64,000 bases of DNA from Arthrobacter sp. Soil763. GTDB taxonomy: Bacteria; Actinomycetota; Actinomycetes; Actinomycetales; Micrococcaceae. Below are positions 17,750 to 28,158 of the stretch, in pieces. A model generated the notes under the pieces. That model saw nothing but the letters and a program-made list of their open reading frames with translations, had not been told where the DNA came from and did no database searches. The DNA is taken from contig NZ_LMSH01000001.1 in NCBI RefSeq assembly GCF_001428365.1, positions 607,255 to 671,254 of the forward strand, in the 5' to 3' direction. A program made the position numbers and the translations under genes. Position 1 is the first letter of the stretch; every line of letters begins with the position of its first letter.

Positions 17750-19243
17750 TCAGCCCGCCGCCGGGGCCTCCGGTTCGAGATGGGCGATCGCCCGGGTGTC
17801 CTGGAAGGCCCGGACCCCCTCGATCCCCTGCTCCCGGCCCATGCCGGACTGCTTCATCCCGCCGAACGGCGCCCGCAGGTCCAGCCGCGTCGCACCGTGG
17901 TCGTTGACCCAGACGTAGCCGCAGACCAGCCGGCCGCCCACCCGGTTGGCTGTATCGGCGTCGGCGGTCCACACGGAGCCGCACAGGCCCGCCCAGCTGG
18001 CGTTCGCGGCCGCGACCGCCTCCTCTTCGGTGTCGAAGGGCAGGATCGGGATGACCGGGCCGAACTGCTCCTCGGTGACAACGCGCAGCGCGGGATCGGG
18101 ATCGATCACCAGCGCCGGGCGCAGGAAGTTGCCGCCCTGCAGCTCCGGGGCGTCCGGCAGCGTGCCGAATTCCCGGACCTCGGCGCCGGCGGCCCGGGCC
18201 TCCTCGATCAGGCCGGCGACAAATTCCTTTTGCGCGGGGGAGTGCAGCGGCCCCATGGTGGTCCCCTCGTCAAGGCCGTAGCCGAGGACCGCCCGCTCCA
18301 GCCGGCCGGAGAGCCCGGCGACCAGCTCGTCCAGGCGTGAGCGGTGGACGTAGATGCGTTTGGCGTTCATGCAGATCTGGCCCGTGGTGTCGAAGACCGC
18401 GGCGTACAGGCGGTCCAGGTGCGTGTCGTCCAGGACGGCGTCGGCGAGGATCACAGCGGCGTCATTGCCGCCCAGCTCCAGCGTCACGCGGGTCAGCGAT
18501 TTCGCCGCCATCTCCATGATGCGCTTGCCGCCGCCCACACTGCCGGTGAAGCAGACCTTGGCGATGTCCGGGCTGGTGATCAGCGCTGCCATGTCGGCGT
18601 CCTTGCCGGTGACAACGTTCAGCACCCCCGGCGGCAGCTTCTCGGCGATCCGCTGGACCACCCGGGTGGTCGCCAGCGGCGCCGTGGGCGGCGGCTTCAC
18701 GATTGCGGTGTTGCCGGCCAGGAGGGCGTGCGGCAGCGATGCGGCGAGGATGGCGATCGGCCAGTTGAACGGCACGATCACCGTCACCACCCCGAGCGGC
18801 TGGAAGGCAACGCTGGTGCTGACGGGGATGCCCGGCGCCGGGGCGAGGACCTTGGCCGCGTCCACCTCGCCGGCGAGTTCGAGGGCGAGGTTCCACCGGA
18901 TCTCGAAGACCAGCGAGTCGACCCACGCCTCCAGGCGGATTTTCCCGTTTTCCTGGGACAGGATGGCGGCGTCCTCGTCCCGGGCCTCGGCGATGCCCTC
19001 GAGGGCGGCGCGCATCTGTGCGGCCCGTTCCTGCGGGGCCAGTGCCGCCCAGCCCGGGTAGGCGGCCTTCGCCGCCGCGATGGCGTCGTCGACGTCGGCG
19101 GTGCTGGCTGCGGCGGCCCGGCCGACGACCACCCCGGGTTTCCCCGGATCGGCGATCTCGAGGGTGGCGGCGGTCCCGCGTCCGCGGCCTCCGATGAACA
19201 GGCCGGTGGTCACCGGCTTCGACGTGTCCGTGGTGTTGCTCAT
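17750..19243 (-). CDS. NAD(P)-dependent aldehyde dehydrogenase
   Basis: A 497-residue ALDH-superfamily enzyme with the catalytic Cys291 in TTGQICMN, the general-base Glu in LELGGND and the N-terminal Rossmann segment FNWPIAILAASLPHALLAGN. Length is normal. It is the last gene of the minus-strand ring-cleavage operon. Candidate substrates are the semialdehyde produced by extradiol cleavage (oxidised to a 2-hydroxymuconate/oxalomesaconate-type acid) or vanillin/syringaldehyde. The position directly after the dioxygenase favours the former. Family membership is certain; the substrate is inference. Confidence 0.85.
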   Translation of the reverse strand: MSNTTDTSKPVTTGLFIGGRGRGTAATLEIADPGKPGVVVGRAAAASTADVDDAIAAAKAAYPGWAALAPQERAAQMRAALEGIAEARDEDAAILSQENGKIRLEAWVDSLVFEIRWNLALELAGEVDAAKVLAPAPGIPVSTSVAFQPLGVVTVIVPFNWPIAILAASLPHALLAGNTAIVKPPPTAPLATTRVVQRIAEKLPPGVLNVVTGKDADMAALITSPDIAKVCFTGSVGGGKRIMEMAAKSLTRVTLELGGNDAAVILADAVLDDTHLDRLYAAVFDTTGQICMNAKRIYVHRSRLDELVAGLSGRLERAVLGYGLDEGTTMGPLHSPAQKEFVAGLIEEARAAGAEVREFGTLPDAPELQGGNFLRPALVIDPDPALRVVTEEQFGPVIPILPFDTEEEAVAAANASWAGLCGSVWTADADTANRVGGRLVCGYVWVNDHGATRLDLRAPFGGMKQSGMGREQGIEGVRAFQDTRAIAHLEPEAPAAG

Positions 19244-19321
19244 GGCTGCCCCTCTGTGTGGATGATGCTGGACGGATGGTTTTTAGCGGATGGTTTTGTG
19301 TCCTGGGGATGCGGTGCCCGC

Positions 19322-20323
19322 CTAGCCGGGGGAGACGTTGGGCGTGCCGTGGGTGTGGAACGTTTCGATCGTCTTCATGCCCCAGGCCTGTCCCTTCTTG
19401 CGCTCCTCCTGCGTCCATTCCACCACCGGAGAGTCGGGATCCAACAGCAGCCGGGCGCCGGCGTTGGCGAATTCGATCCGGTTGCCGCCGGGTTCCCAGA
19501 CGTAGAGGAAAAAGGTCTGGTTGATGGCGTGCTTGTGCGGGCCCGACTCGATGTGGATGCCGTTCTCCAGGAAGATGTCGGCGGCCTTGAGGATGTCTTC
19601 GCGGGTGTCCGGGGCGAAGGCGACGTGGTGCAGCCGGTTGCCGTGCTTGAGCCAGTCGTCGGAGTACACGATGTCGTAGGACTTGTTGTTGAAGTGGAAC
19701 CACCAGGCGGCATAGCCGCCCTGGTCGAGGGCAATGCGTTCGCTTTCGCGTCCGCCGAGGGCCTGCCCCACGAATTCGCCGTTGGCCACCACGTCCTTGG
19801 CCAGGTAGTTGATGTGGTCCAGGCGCCGGGCGTTGACGCCGCGGCCGGGAAAGGCCGAGGCCTGGTTCTTCAATGCGGGCTTGTCGTCCGTGGCCACGTA
19901 CCGCTCGGTTTCGTAGTAGATGACCATGTCGTGCCCGTCGGGATCGCGGAACGCGTAGCCGGGACCGGTGCCGACCTCGCCGTCCACCCAGCCCAGGCCG
20001 AGGCCGGTGGCCTCGATCGCCGCCACCCGGCGTTCCAGCGCGGCCTGGCTGGTGGTCCGGAACGAGGTCCGCCCCACCCCGGCGTCGGCCGACTCGGTGA
20101 GCTTGATCGTATAGAGCTGGTATTCGTCCCAGGTGCGCAGGTAGGCGGACCTGCTGTTCCCCCCGCCGTCGCCGGACCCGCCGGCACCCGCCGTGACCCC
20201 GGTTTCGGCGACGACGCGCATGGCCAGCAGATCGCGGAAGAACCACAGGCTTTCCTCGAAGGTGGGCGTCAGCAGCTCCACGTTCCCCAGATGGGCGACA
20301 TCGAAGGAGGTGTAGTCGGTCAT
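19322..20323 (-). CDS. VOC-superfamily extradiol ring-cleavage dioxygenase (catechol 2,3-dioxygenase type)
   Basis: A 333-residue type I extradiol dioxygenase with two glyoxalase/VOC domains (about 8-160 and 165-300). The Fe(II)/Mn(II) ligands appear as His in RRLDHINYL, His in LHHVAF and Glu in GGNRIEF. A Gly/Ser-rich insertion of about 15 residues (near 45-60) is unusual. The ATG at 20323 follows GAGGACC; the longer frame from 20353 is rejected. Neighbours process oxalomesaconate-type products, so the substrate is probably a carboxylated catechol (protocatechuate, 3-O-methylgallate or gallate). Such acids are usually cleaved by type II LigAB-type enzymes, so this is a distinctive choice. 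Confidence 0.85.
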   Translation of the reverse strand: MTDYTSFDVAHLGNVELLTPTFEESLWFFRDLLAMRVVAETGVTAGAGGSGDGGGNSRSAYLRTWDEYQLYTIKLTESADAGVGRTSFRTTSQAALERRVAAIEATGLGLGWVDGEVGTGPGYAFRDPDGHDMVIYYETERYVATDDKPALKNQASAFPGRGVNARRLDHINYLAKDVVANGEFVGQALGGRESERIALDQGGYAAWWFHFNNKSYDIVYSDDWLKHGNRLHHVAFAPDTREDILKAADIFLENGIHIESGPHKHAINQTFFLYVWEPGGNRIEFANAGARLLLDPDSPVVEWTQEERKKGQAWGMKTIETFHTHGTPNVSPG

Positions 20324-20349
20324 GGGAGGTCCTCTCTGCAGGAATCGGG

Positions 20350-21429
20350 TCACAGCCGGGGCCGCGGGAAGGCGCGGCCCTCGAAGAGTTTGCGTGCCGT
20401 GCGCAGGGCCGCCGAGCGGGTGACGGTGAACCCGTCCGGCGCCGGTTCAAGGCCGACGTCGACATCGAAATGGCCGGTGGGATGCTCAACGCGGAAGGGG
20501 GCACCCGGTGCCGGCAGGTCCGCCAGGCCGTGCCCGGCCGAACCCTCCGCCAGCACGCCCGCCGCCACCGTGAGCGCCCCGAGGACACCGATCGAGGTGT
20601 GCACCCGCACGGGCAGGAAGCTGCGGGTGGCGATGGCGCCGCCGGCCCGCGGCCCGGAGAGCACGACGATCTTCGGCACCGTCGCAGCGCTGACATCGCC
20701 CATGCCCATCAGCCCGGCCGCGGCCAGGCGGATCCCGGCGAGGCGCCCGGCCAGCGCCGTATCCGCCTCCAGGTCCTGCGGGGCTTCGCCGCCGGTCAGG
20801 CCCAGGTCGGCGGCGCGCAGCAGCACGCTCGGCATCCCGTTGTCCACGCAGGTCACGTCGAGGTCCAGGACCCGGTCCAGCACCCTGCCGGTGGGAAACA
20901 GCGCCCCGGTCGAGGAGCCGGCCGTGCCTTCAAAGTCCAGCCTGACGGCCCCCGCGGTGCCCGGCACCCCGTCGATCGCCAGCCCGCCGTCGTAATCCAC
21001 CGCCCCGCCGGGGGTGGCGAAGCCGGCCGTCGCGACGGCGTCCGTGTTGACCATCCGGATCCGCACCTCGGTGTGGTCGCCGGCGGGCGGGACCAGGCCG
21101 CGTTCGACGGCGAACGGCCCCACGCCGGCCAGGAGGTTTCCGCAGGTCTGCCGGGTGCCGACCGTAGCGGTGTCCACGCCCAGCTGCAGGAACAGGTAGT
21201 CCACCTCCGTGCCGCCGCCGGAGGACGGCGCCACCACGGCGACCTTGCTGGTGAGCGGGTGCGCCCCGCCGAGCCCGTCGATCTGCCGCGGGTCGGGGCT
21301 CCCCATCAGCCGCAGCAGCAGCCGGTCGCGTTCCTCCGGGTCGTCCGGGAGGTCGGAGGCGAGGAAATAGGCGCCCTTGGACGTGCCGCCGCGCATGAGC
21401 ATGCACGGGATCCCGTCAGCCGGGCTCAT
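20350..21429 (-). CDS. PrpF/GalD-like 4-oxalomesaconate tautomerase
   Basis: A 359-residue PrpF-family protein with a two-lobed diaminopimelate-epimerase-like fold. The N-terminal signature MLMRGGTSKGAYF and the mid-protein TCGNLLAGVGPFAVE match GalD/PrpF isomerases. The expected reaction is keto-enol or double-bond isomerisation of 4-oxalomesaconate before hydration. Aconitate isomerisation (PrpF proper) is excluded by context, as no methylcitrate genes are present. The start overlaps the aldolase stop by 14 nt, implying translational coupling. Confidence 0.85.
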   Translation of the reverse strand: MSPADGIPCMLMRGGTSKGAYFLASDLPDDPEERDRLLLRLMGSPDPRQIDGLGGAHPLTSKVAVVAPSSGGGTEVDYLFLQLGVDTATVGTRQTCGNLLAGVGPFAVERGLVPPAGDHTEVRIRMVNTDAVATAGFATPGGAVDYDGGLAIDGVPGTAGAVRLDFEGTAGSSTGALFPTGRVLDRVLDLDVTCVDNGMPSVLLRAADLGLTGGEAPQDLEADTALAGRLAGIRLAAAGLMGMGDVSAATVPKIVVLSGPRAGGAIATRSFLPVRVHTSIGVLGALTVAAGVLAEGSAGHGLADLPAPGAPFRVEHPTGHFDVDVGLEPAPDGFTVTRSAALRTARKLFEGRAFPRPRL

Positions 21430-22122
21430 GGCCGGCCTCGTACTCGGCCGCGCTGACGTAGCGGACGCCCAGCCCGTCGAGCACGCCGCGGAGCCGGTTC
21501 CGGTCCAGGCTGAGCTCCCCGGCGCGGTAGGCCTCCCGGGATTCGGCCTCCCTGGCGACCCTGGCGTCGGCGGCGGCCAGGACCGCCTGCGCGTCGCCGC
21601 GCGGCACGCACAGCACCCCGTCGTCGTCGGCCACGATCACGTCGCCGGGTCGGACCAGGGCGCCGCCGACGGTGATGGGCACGTTCACCGCACCCGCCGT
21701 CGCCTTGACGGTGCCCTGGGCGTTGACCGCAGCGGACCATACCGGGAAGCCCATCGCCCGGAGGTCGGCGAGGTCGCGGACCCCGCCGGTGGTCACCAGG
21801 CCCCGCACGCCGCGGTATCGGAGCGCCGTCGCGAAGAGTTCGCCGAAGGAACCGTCCAGCGACGGGGAGGTGGTGGTTACCACCAGCACATCGCCGTCCT
21901 GGCACAGCTCGACGGCGGCATGGATCATCAGGTTGTCCCCGGGCCAGCACAACACCGTGACGGCCGACCCGGCGATCCGGGTCCCGTCCTGGCGGGGCCG
22001 GAGACCGGCGCCGGCCAGGCCGCTGCGGCCCATCGCCTCGTGCACCGTCGCCACGCCGTGCGCGCCGAGCGCGTCAATGACCGGGCCGGCCGCGCGGGCG
22101 ACGCCGGTGACCACCACGGTCT

Positions 22123-22126
<4 letters not shown>
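21416..22126 (-). CDS. RraA-family 4-carboxy-4-hydroxy-2-oxoadipate aldolase
   Basis: A 236-residue RraA-like protein with the metal/pyruvate-binding core VTTGGVRDLADLRAMGFPVW and a preceding DNLMIHAAVELCQDGDVLVV. Family members LigK/GalC split 4-carboxy-4-hydroxy-2-oxoadipate into pyruvate and oxaloacetate. A GTG start at 22126 overlaps the upstream stop as GTGA; the open frame extends to 22357 but those residues are antisense-like. RraA also includes RNase E inhibitor homologues, but the operon favours the aldolase. Confidence 0.85.
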
Positions 22127-24493
<2,367 letters not shown>

Positions 24494-24533
24494 CATGGCA
24501 GCCGTCCGGCATCCCGCGGCCGGGCTGCGGGTC

Positions 24534-25220
24534 CTAGCTGCCCGCCGCCTCGGCCGCGGACACCTCGCGCAGGGCCGCGATCACGCTGAGCAGGTGGCGG
24601 CGCACCGCCTCCTCGGCTGCGGCCGGGTCGCGCGCGACGACGGCGTCGATGATGGCGGCGTGCTCCAGCACCGAGACCTTCGCCCGCTGCGGCCGGGACG
24701 AGAGCTTGAACTGGTGCCGGACACTCTGGGCGTGCAGCCGGGCCACGACGTCGGAGGCGGTGGCGTGGTGGCTGAGTTCACGGAGCCGGTTGTCCAGCGA
24801 CAGGTGCAGCCTCGAGTACTCGACCAGATCGCCCTCGGCGACGGACTCGATCATCCGCGCCCGCAGCCGCACCAGGTCCGCGGCGTCGTCGTCAGAGAGG
24901 CTGGCGGCGGTTTTCGCCGCGCACAGTCCCTCGACCCCGATCCGTACCTCCAGGATTTCGATGGCCTCGGCCACGGAGATGGCCCGGACCCGGGACCCGC
25001 GGTTGGGCAGTCGCTCGACCAGGCCTTCTCCGGCGAGCTCCAGCAGGGCGGTGCGGACGGTGGCCCGGCTCGCTCCGAAGGCGCCGCTGAGGTCCGCCTC
25101 GACCAGCCGCTGGTTGGGGGCGTAGTCGCCGCGGATGATCGCCTCGCGGATGACGTCGGTGACGCTCGGGTCGGCGGCGGCCACCCCGGCCAGTGAAGGT
25201 CCGCCAGCTGCTGACGCCAT
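24534..25220 (-). CDS. GntR-family regulator, FCD (FadR) subfamily
   Basis: A 228-residue protein with an N-terminal winged helix (about 15-85: VTDVIREAIIRGDYAPNQRLVEADLSGAFGASRATVRTALLEL) and a C-terminal all-helical FCD ligand domain (about 95-220). Family members bind carboxylic acids, often through a metal, and are usually repressors. The ATG at 25220 has GGGAG about 10 nt upstream; GTG 25226 is the alternative. It is divergent from the dehydrogenase gene, and the dyad between them matches two others in the island, so it is the likely regulator of all three promoters. Confidence 0.9.
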   Translation of the reverse strand: MASAAGGPSLAGVAAADPSVTDVIREAIIRGDYAPNQRLVEADLSGAFGASRATVRTALLELAGEGLVERLPNRGSRVRAISVAEAIEILEVRIGVEGLCAAKTAASLSDDDAADLVRLRARMIESVAEGDLVEYSRLHLSLDNRLRELSHHATASDVVARLHAQSVRHQFKLSSRPQRAKVSVLEHAAIIDAVVARDPAAAEEAVRRHLLSVIAALREVSAAEAAGS

Positions 25221-25275
25221 GTGCACTCATCTCCCAGAACGCCGAAAAGGAAGGGGCCCCGGTGCGGGACACCAT

Positions 25276-25299
25276 ATTGTCTACAATCTTAGGAGCAAT
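25276..25299. promoter_or_regulatory. 24-bp dyad operator (copy C) between gntR and the dehydrogenase
   Basis: ATTG and CAAT arms flank a core containing TACAATCTT. It shares ATYG, ACAAT and AGCRAT blocks with copies A and B. It lies 56 bp upstream of the gntR start and 10 bp before the dehydrogenase GTG, overlapping its leader, so repression of the dehydrogenase is likely to be direct. Confidence 0.6.
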
Positions 25300-25309
25300 C
25301 GAGGGCGGA

Positions 25310-26089
25310 GTGCGCACGCGGGTGGCGGTGTTGGGCCTGGGCGAGGCCGGGAGCATCTACGCGGCGGACCTCGCCGCCCGCGGCGCGGAGGTGGCGGGGG
25401 TGGACCCGGCGGTGCCGGCGGCGCCGCCCGGGGTGCACCGGGCAGCCGGCATCGCCGCGGCGGTGCGCGGGGCCGGAGTGGTGCTGAGCCTGGTCGGCGG
25501 CCGGGCCGCGGAGGCCGCCCTGGCCGAGGCCCTGCCGGCCATGGCACGGGACGCCATCTTCGCGGACCTGAACACCGCCGGCCCGCAGGACAAGCGCCGG
25601 CTGGCCGAACGCGCCGGCCGGCACGGCATCGCGTTCGCCGACGTCGCCGTCCTGGCCCCGGTGCCCCGGGCCCGGCTGGCGACCCCGGTGCTGGCCAGCG
25701 GAACCGGCGCGGAGCGGCTGCTGCCCGTTCTCGCCGCCTGGGGGGTGCCCGCGGAGAGCGCCGGCCCCGAGGCGGGGGCGGCCGCCGGGCTGAAGCTGCT
25801 GCGCAGCGTCTTCATGAAGGGCCTGGCCGCGACCGTCCTGGAGGCCGTCACGGCTGCCCGGGCGGTAGGGGCCGAGGACTGGATCATCGCCCAGATCGCG
25901 TCGGAGCTGGGCGAATCGGGCCCGGCGCTCGTGGCGCGGATTCTGGAAGGCACGCCGGTGCATGCCGTGCGGCGGGAGGCGGAGATGACCGACGCGCGCG
26001 CGTTCCTGGAAACGCTCGGAGCGTCCCACCCGATGACGGACGGAACCATCCAGTGGCTGCATGCGCTGGCCGCGGGCAGTCCTTCCTGA
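25310..26089 (+). CDS. NAD(P)-binding 6-phosphogluconate-dehydrogenase-like oxidoreductase (DUF1932 type)
   Basis: A 259-residue beta-hydroxyacid-dehydrogenase-like protein. The N-terminal Rossmann motif is VAVLGLGEAGSIYAADL, and the C-terminal helical half resembles DUF1932 (AGLKLLRSVFMKGLAATVLEAVTAA). The GTG at 25310 has GAGGG upstream; the open frame extends back to 25193 but would run through the operator. Control by the island dyad ties it to the ring-cleavage pathway. It may reduce or oxidise a hydroxy/oxo-acid intermediate, or play the CHMS-dehydrogenase role filled by the unrelated LigC elsewhere. The function is not established. Confidence 0.75.
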   Translation: MRTRVAVLGLGEAGSIYAADLAARGAEVAGVDPAVPAAPPGVHRAAGIAAAVRGAGVVLSLVGGRAAEAALAEALPAMARDAIFADLNTAGPQDKRRLAERAGRHGIAFADVAVLAPVPRARLATPVLASGTGAERLLPVLAAWGVPAESAGPEAGAAAGLKLLRSVFMKGLAATVLEAVTAARAVGAEDWIIAQIASELGESGPALVARILEGTPVHAVRREAEMTDARAFLETLGASHPMTDGTIQWLHALAAGSPS

Positions 26090-26108
26090 CTGCGCCCGGG
26101 CGCCAGGC

Positions 26109-26345
26109 TCAGGCCACCCGCCACAGGGTGCATTCGTCCGTGGTGACGGCCCGGCGCGTTCCCGTCTGCCGGTCCAGGATCCACACGACGCCGATCCCCG
26201 GCGCGGTGTCCTGCACCCTGCCGCGGCGGACCACGACGTCGTCGTAGTCCGGGCCGACGCGAAGCCGGGCTTCGACTTCGTCACCGCGGTGCAGCTGGTC
26301 GAGCGCGCGGATACGGGTGGTTCTGGCCTGGGTTTCCTTCACCAC
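26109..26345 (-). CDS. Small conserved hypothetical protein
   Basis: A 78-residue soluble, charged protein (MVKETQARTTRIRALDQLHRG...) with a beta-rich pattern and a C-terminal TLWRVA. A CCAGGAGG ribosome-binding site precedes two adjacent GTG codons (26345 and 26342), either of which could start. I do not recognise a domain. It lies downstream of the dehydrogenase in the convergent direction. Confidence 0.6.
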   Translation of the reverse strand: MVKETQARTTRIRALDQLHRGDEVEARLRVGPDYDDVVVRRGRVQDTAPGIGVVWILDRQTGTRRAVTTDECTLWRVA

Positions 26346-26463
26346 GGCGGGCCTCCTGGACTGGAGCTGGTGCCTGCTCTTGCCGGCAGTTCCAGTGTCC
26401 GGGACGGATGTTGCCGCCGCGTTTCGGGCCGGTAAGCGCTGGGTTAGCTTTCCGGGCGGACGC

Positions 26464-28158
26464 TCACGGGCTCAGGCGGTCGTCCGGGTGGTGCACCCGG
26501 AACCAGCGGTAGCCGTAGCGGCCCAGCTCCAGCTCGAAGCCGCCGTCGTCCGCGAGCGGGACATCCTCGCCGTCGAGCAGGTCCTGCAACACGGCGCCGG
26601 CGTAGGACCGGTCCGGATCGCCCGGCACGGCGGCGCTGGCGGCCACCGTGGCCGGTTCGGCGCCGAAGTTGTGCGCCAGGACCAGGGCTGACCCGTCCCG
26701 GCTGCAGCGGTGCAGCAGCACGCGGTCCACCGGCTGCTTGAGCAGGTCGAACCGGCCCCAGCCCAGCTCCGGGCTTTCGCGGTAGCGCTGGATGAGCACC
26801 GCGATGAAATTCCAGAGCGACTCGGGGTCCCGCTTCGCCGCGGCGGCATTGACGTTCCGCGGGCCGAAGTAGCCGTCCACGGGCTGGGCCACAAGGTCCT
26901 TCGCGGCGGCGGTGGAGAAGCCGCCGTTGGCGGTGTCATTCCACTGCATGGGCGAGCGGACGGCGGAACGGCCCTCCGCCCGCAGGTCCTCACCCATCCC
27001 CAGTTCCTCGCCGTAGAACAGCACGGGAGTGCCGGGCAGCGAAAACATCAGCGAATAGACCATGCGGATGCGGGCCGGGTCGCCGTCGAGCATGGTTGGC
27101 AGCCGTCGCCGCAGACCGCGGCCGTACATCTGCATGTCCGGGTCCGGGCCGAAGGCGGCAAAGACCTCGGCGCGCTCCTCCTCGCTGAGTTTGTCCAGGG
27201 TCAGCTCATCGTGGTTGCGGACGAACATCGCCCACTGGTTGTCCGGATGGATGGCCGGCCGGCCGCTGAGCGTCCGGGCCAGCGGCCGGGCATCCCCGCG
27301 CGCCAGGGACAGGTACAGGTGCTGCATGGCCAGGAAGTCGAATTGCAGGTGCAGCTCGTTGCCGGCCTTGCCGCCGAAGTACTTCAGCTGCTCCTTGTAG
27401 GGCAGGTTGACCTCCCCGAGGAGCACCGCGCTGCCGTTCCGCCGGTTCAGGAAGCTGCGCAGCGCGCCGAGGTAGTCATGCGGATCGGTCCTGGCCGACT
27501 TGTCCTTGGGCTCGCCTCGCAGTTCCAGGAAGAACGGGACGGCGTCCAGCCGGAAGCCGTCCAGGCCCAGCTGGAGCCAGAACCCCATGGACTTGGCGAT
27601 CTCGTCGCGGACCCGCGGATTCATCACGTTCAGGTCCGGCTGGTGCCTGGCGAACATGTGCAGGTACCACTCGCCGGTGGCACGGTCCTTGGTCCAGATG
27701 GAGGTCTCCTCGCCCGGGAACACCACCTGGTCCGAGGTGTCCGGCGGCGCGTCCTTCCGCCACACGTAGTAGTCCCGGTAGGGGTTGTCCACCGACTTGC
27801 GGGCCTCGACGAACCACGGGTGCTTGTCCGAGGTGTGGTTCACGACGAAGTCGGCGATCACCCGGATGCCCCGGTCGTGGGCGGTCCGGATGAACTCCAC
27901 GACGTCGCCGAGGGTGCCCAGCCGGCGGTCCACGCCGTACATGTCCGTCACGTCATAGCCGTCGTCCCGGTCCGGCGACGGGTAGAACGGCATCAGCCAG
28001 ATGCATGTGACGCCGAGGGCGGCCAGGTAGTCCACCCGCTGCGTCAGGCCGGAGAAGTCCCCGGTGCCGTCGCCGTCGCTGTCGAAGAAGGTCTCCGGGT
28101 CGAGGCAGTAGATCACGGCGTTCTTCCACCACAGGTCGGAGGTTTCGGCAATCCTCAT
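26464..28158 (-). CDS. GH13 alpha-amylase-family enzyme, trehalose-synthase-like
   Basis: A 564-residue cytosolic GH13 enzyme. The (beta/alpha)8 barrel spans about 15-440, with all catalytic residues: nucleophile Asp in GFRLDAVPF, acid/base Glu in VLLGEVNL and transition-state Asp in FVRNHDEL; the first region appears as VADFVVNHTSDKHPWF. A C-terminal beta domain follows. It resembles TreS and related maltosyl-transforming enzymes. The ATG at 28158 overlaps the upstream stop as ATGA and follows GGAGG; a longer frame to 28302 is rejected. No treX/Y/Z genes are nearby. Confidence 0.82.
   Translation of the reverse strand: MRIAETSDLWWKNAVIYCLDPETFFDSDGDGTGDFSGLTQRVDYLAALGVTCIWLMPFYPSPDRDDGYDVTDMYGVDRRLGTLGDVVEFIRTAHDRGIRVIADFVVNHTSDKHPWFVEARKSVDNPYRDYYVWRKDAPPDTSDQVVFPGEETSIWTKDRATGEWYLHMFARHQPDLNVMNPRVRDEIAKSMGFWLQLGLDGFRLDAVPFFLELRGEPKDKSARTDPHDYLGALRSFLNRRNGSAVLLGEVNLPYKEQLKYFGGKAGNELHLQFDFLAMQHLYLSLARGDARPLARTLSGRPAIHPDNQWAMFVRNHDELTLDKLSEEERAEVFAAFGPDPDMQMYGRGLRRRLPTMLDGDPARIRMVYSLMFSLPGTPVLFYGEELGMGEDLRAEGRSAVRSPMQWNDTANGGFSTAAAKDLVAQPVDGYFGPRNVNAAAAKRDPESLWNFIAVLIQRYRESPELGWGRFDLLKQPVDRVLLHRCSRDGSALVLAHNFGAEPATVAASAAVPGDPDRSYAGAVLQDLLDGEDVPLADDGGFELELGRYGYRWFRVHHPDDRLSP

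Noticed and set aside
18344..20995. Long open frame of 883 codons on the plus strand opposite the ALDH, dioxygenase and tautomerase genes.
   Set aside because: It is antisense to three genes with clear family motifs. The translation is low-complexity (Gly/Asp/Val/His-rich) without recognisable domains, a usual effect of high GC.
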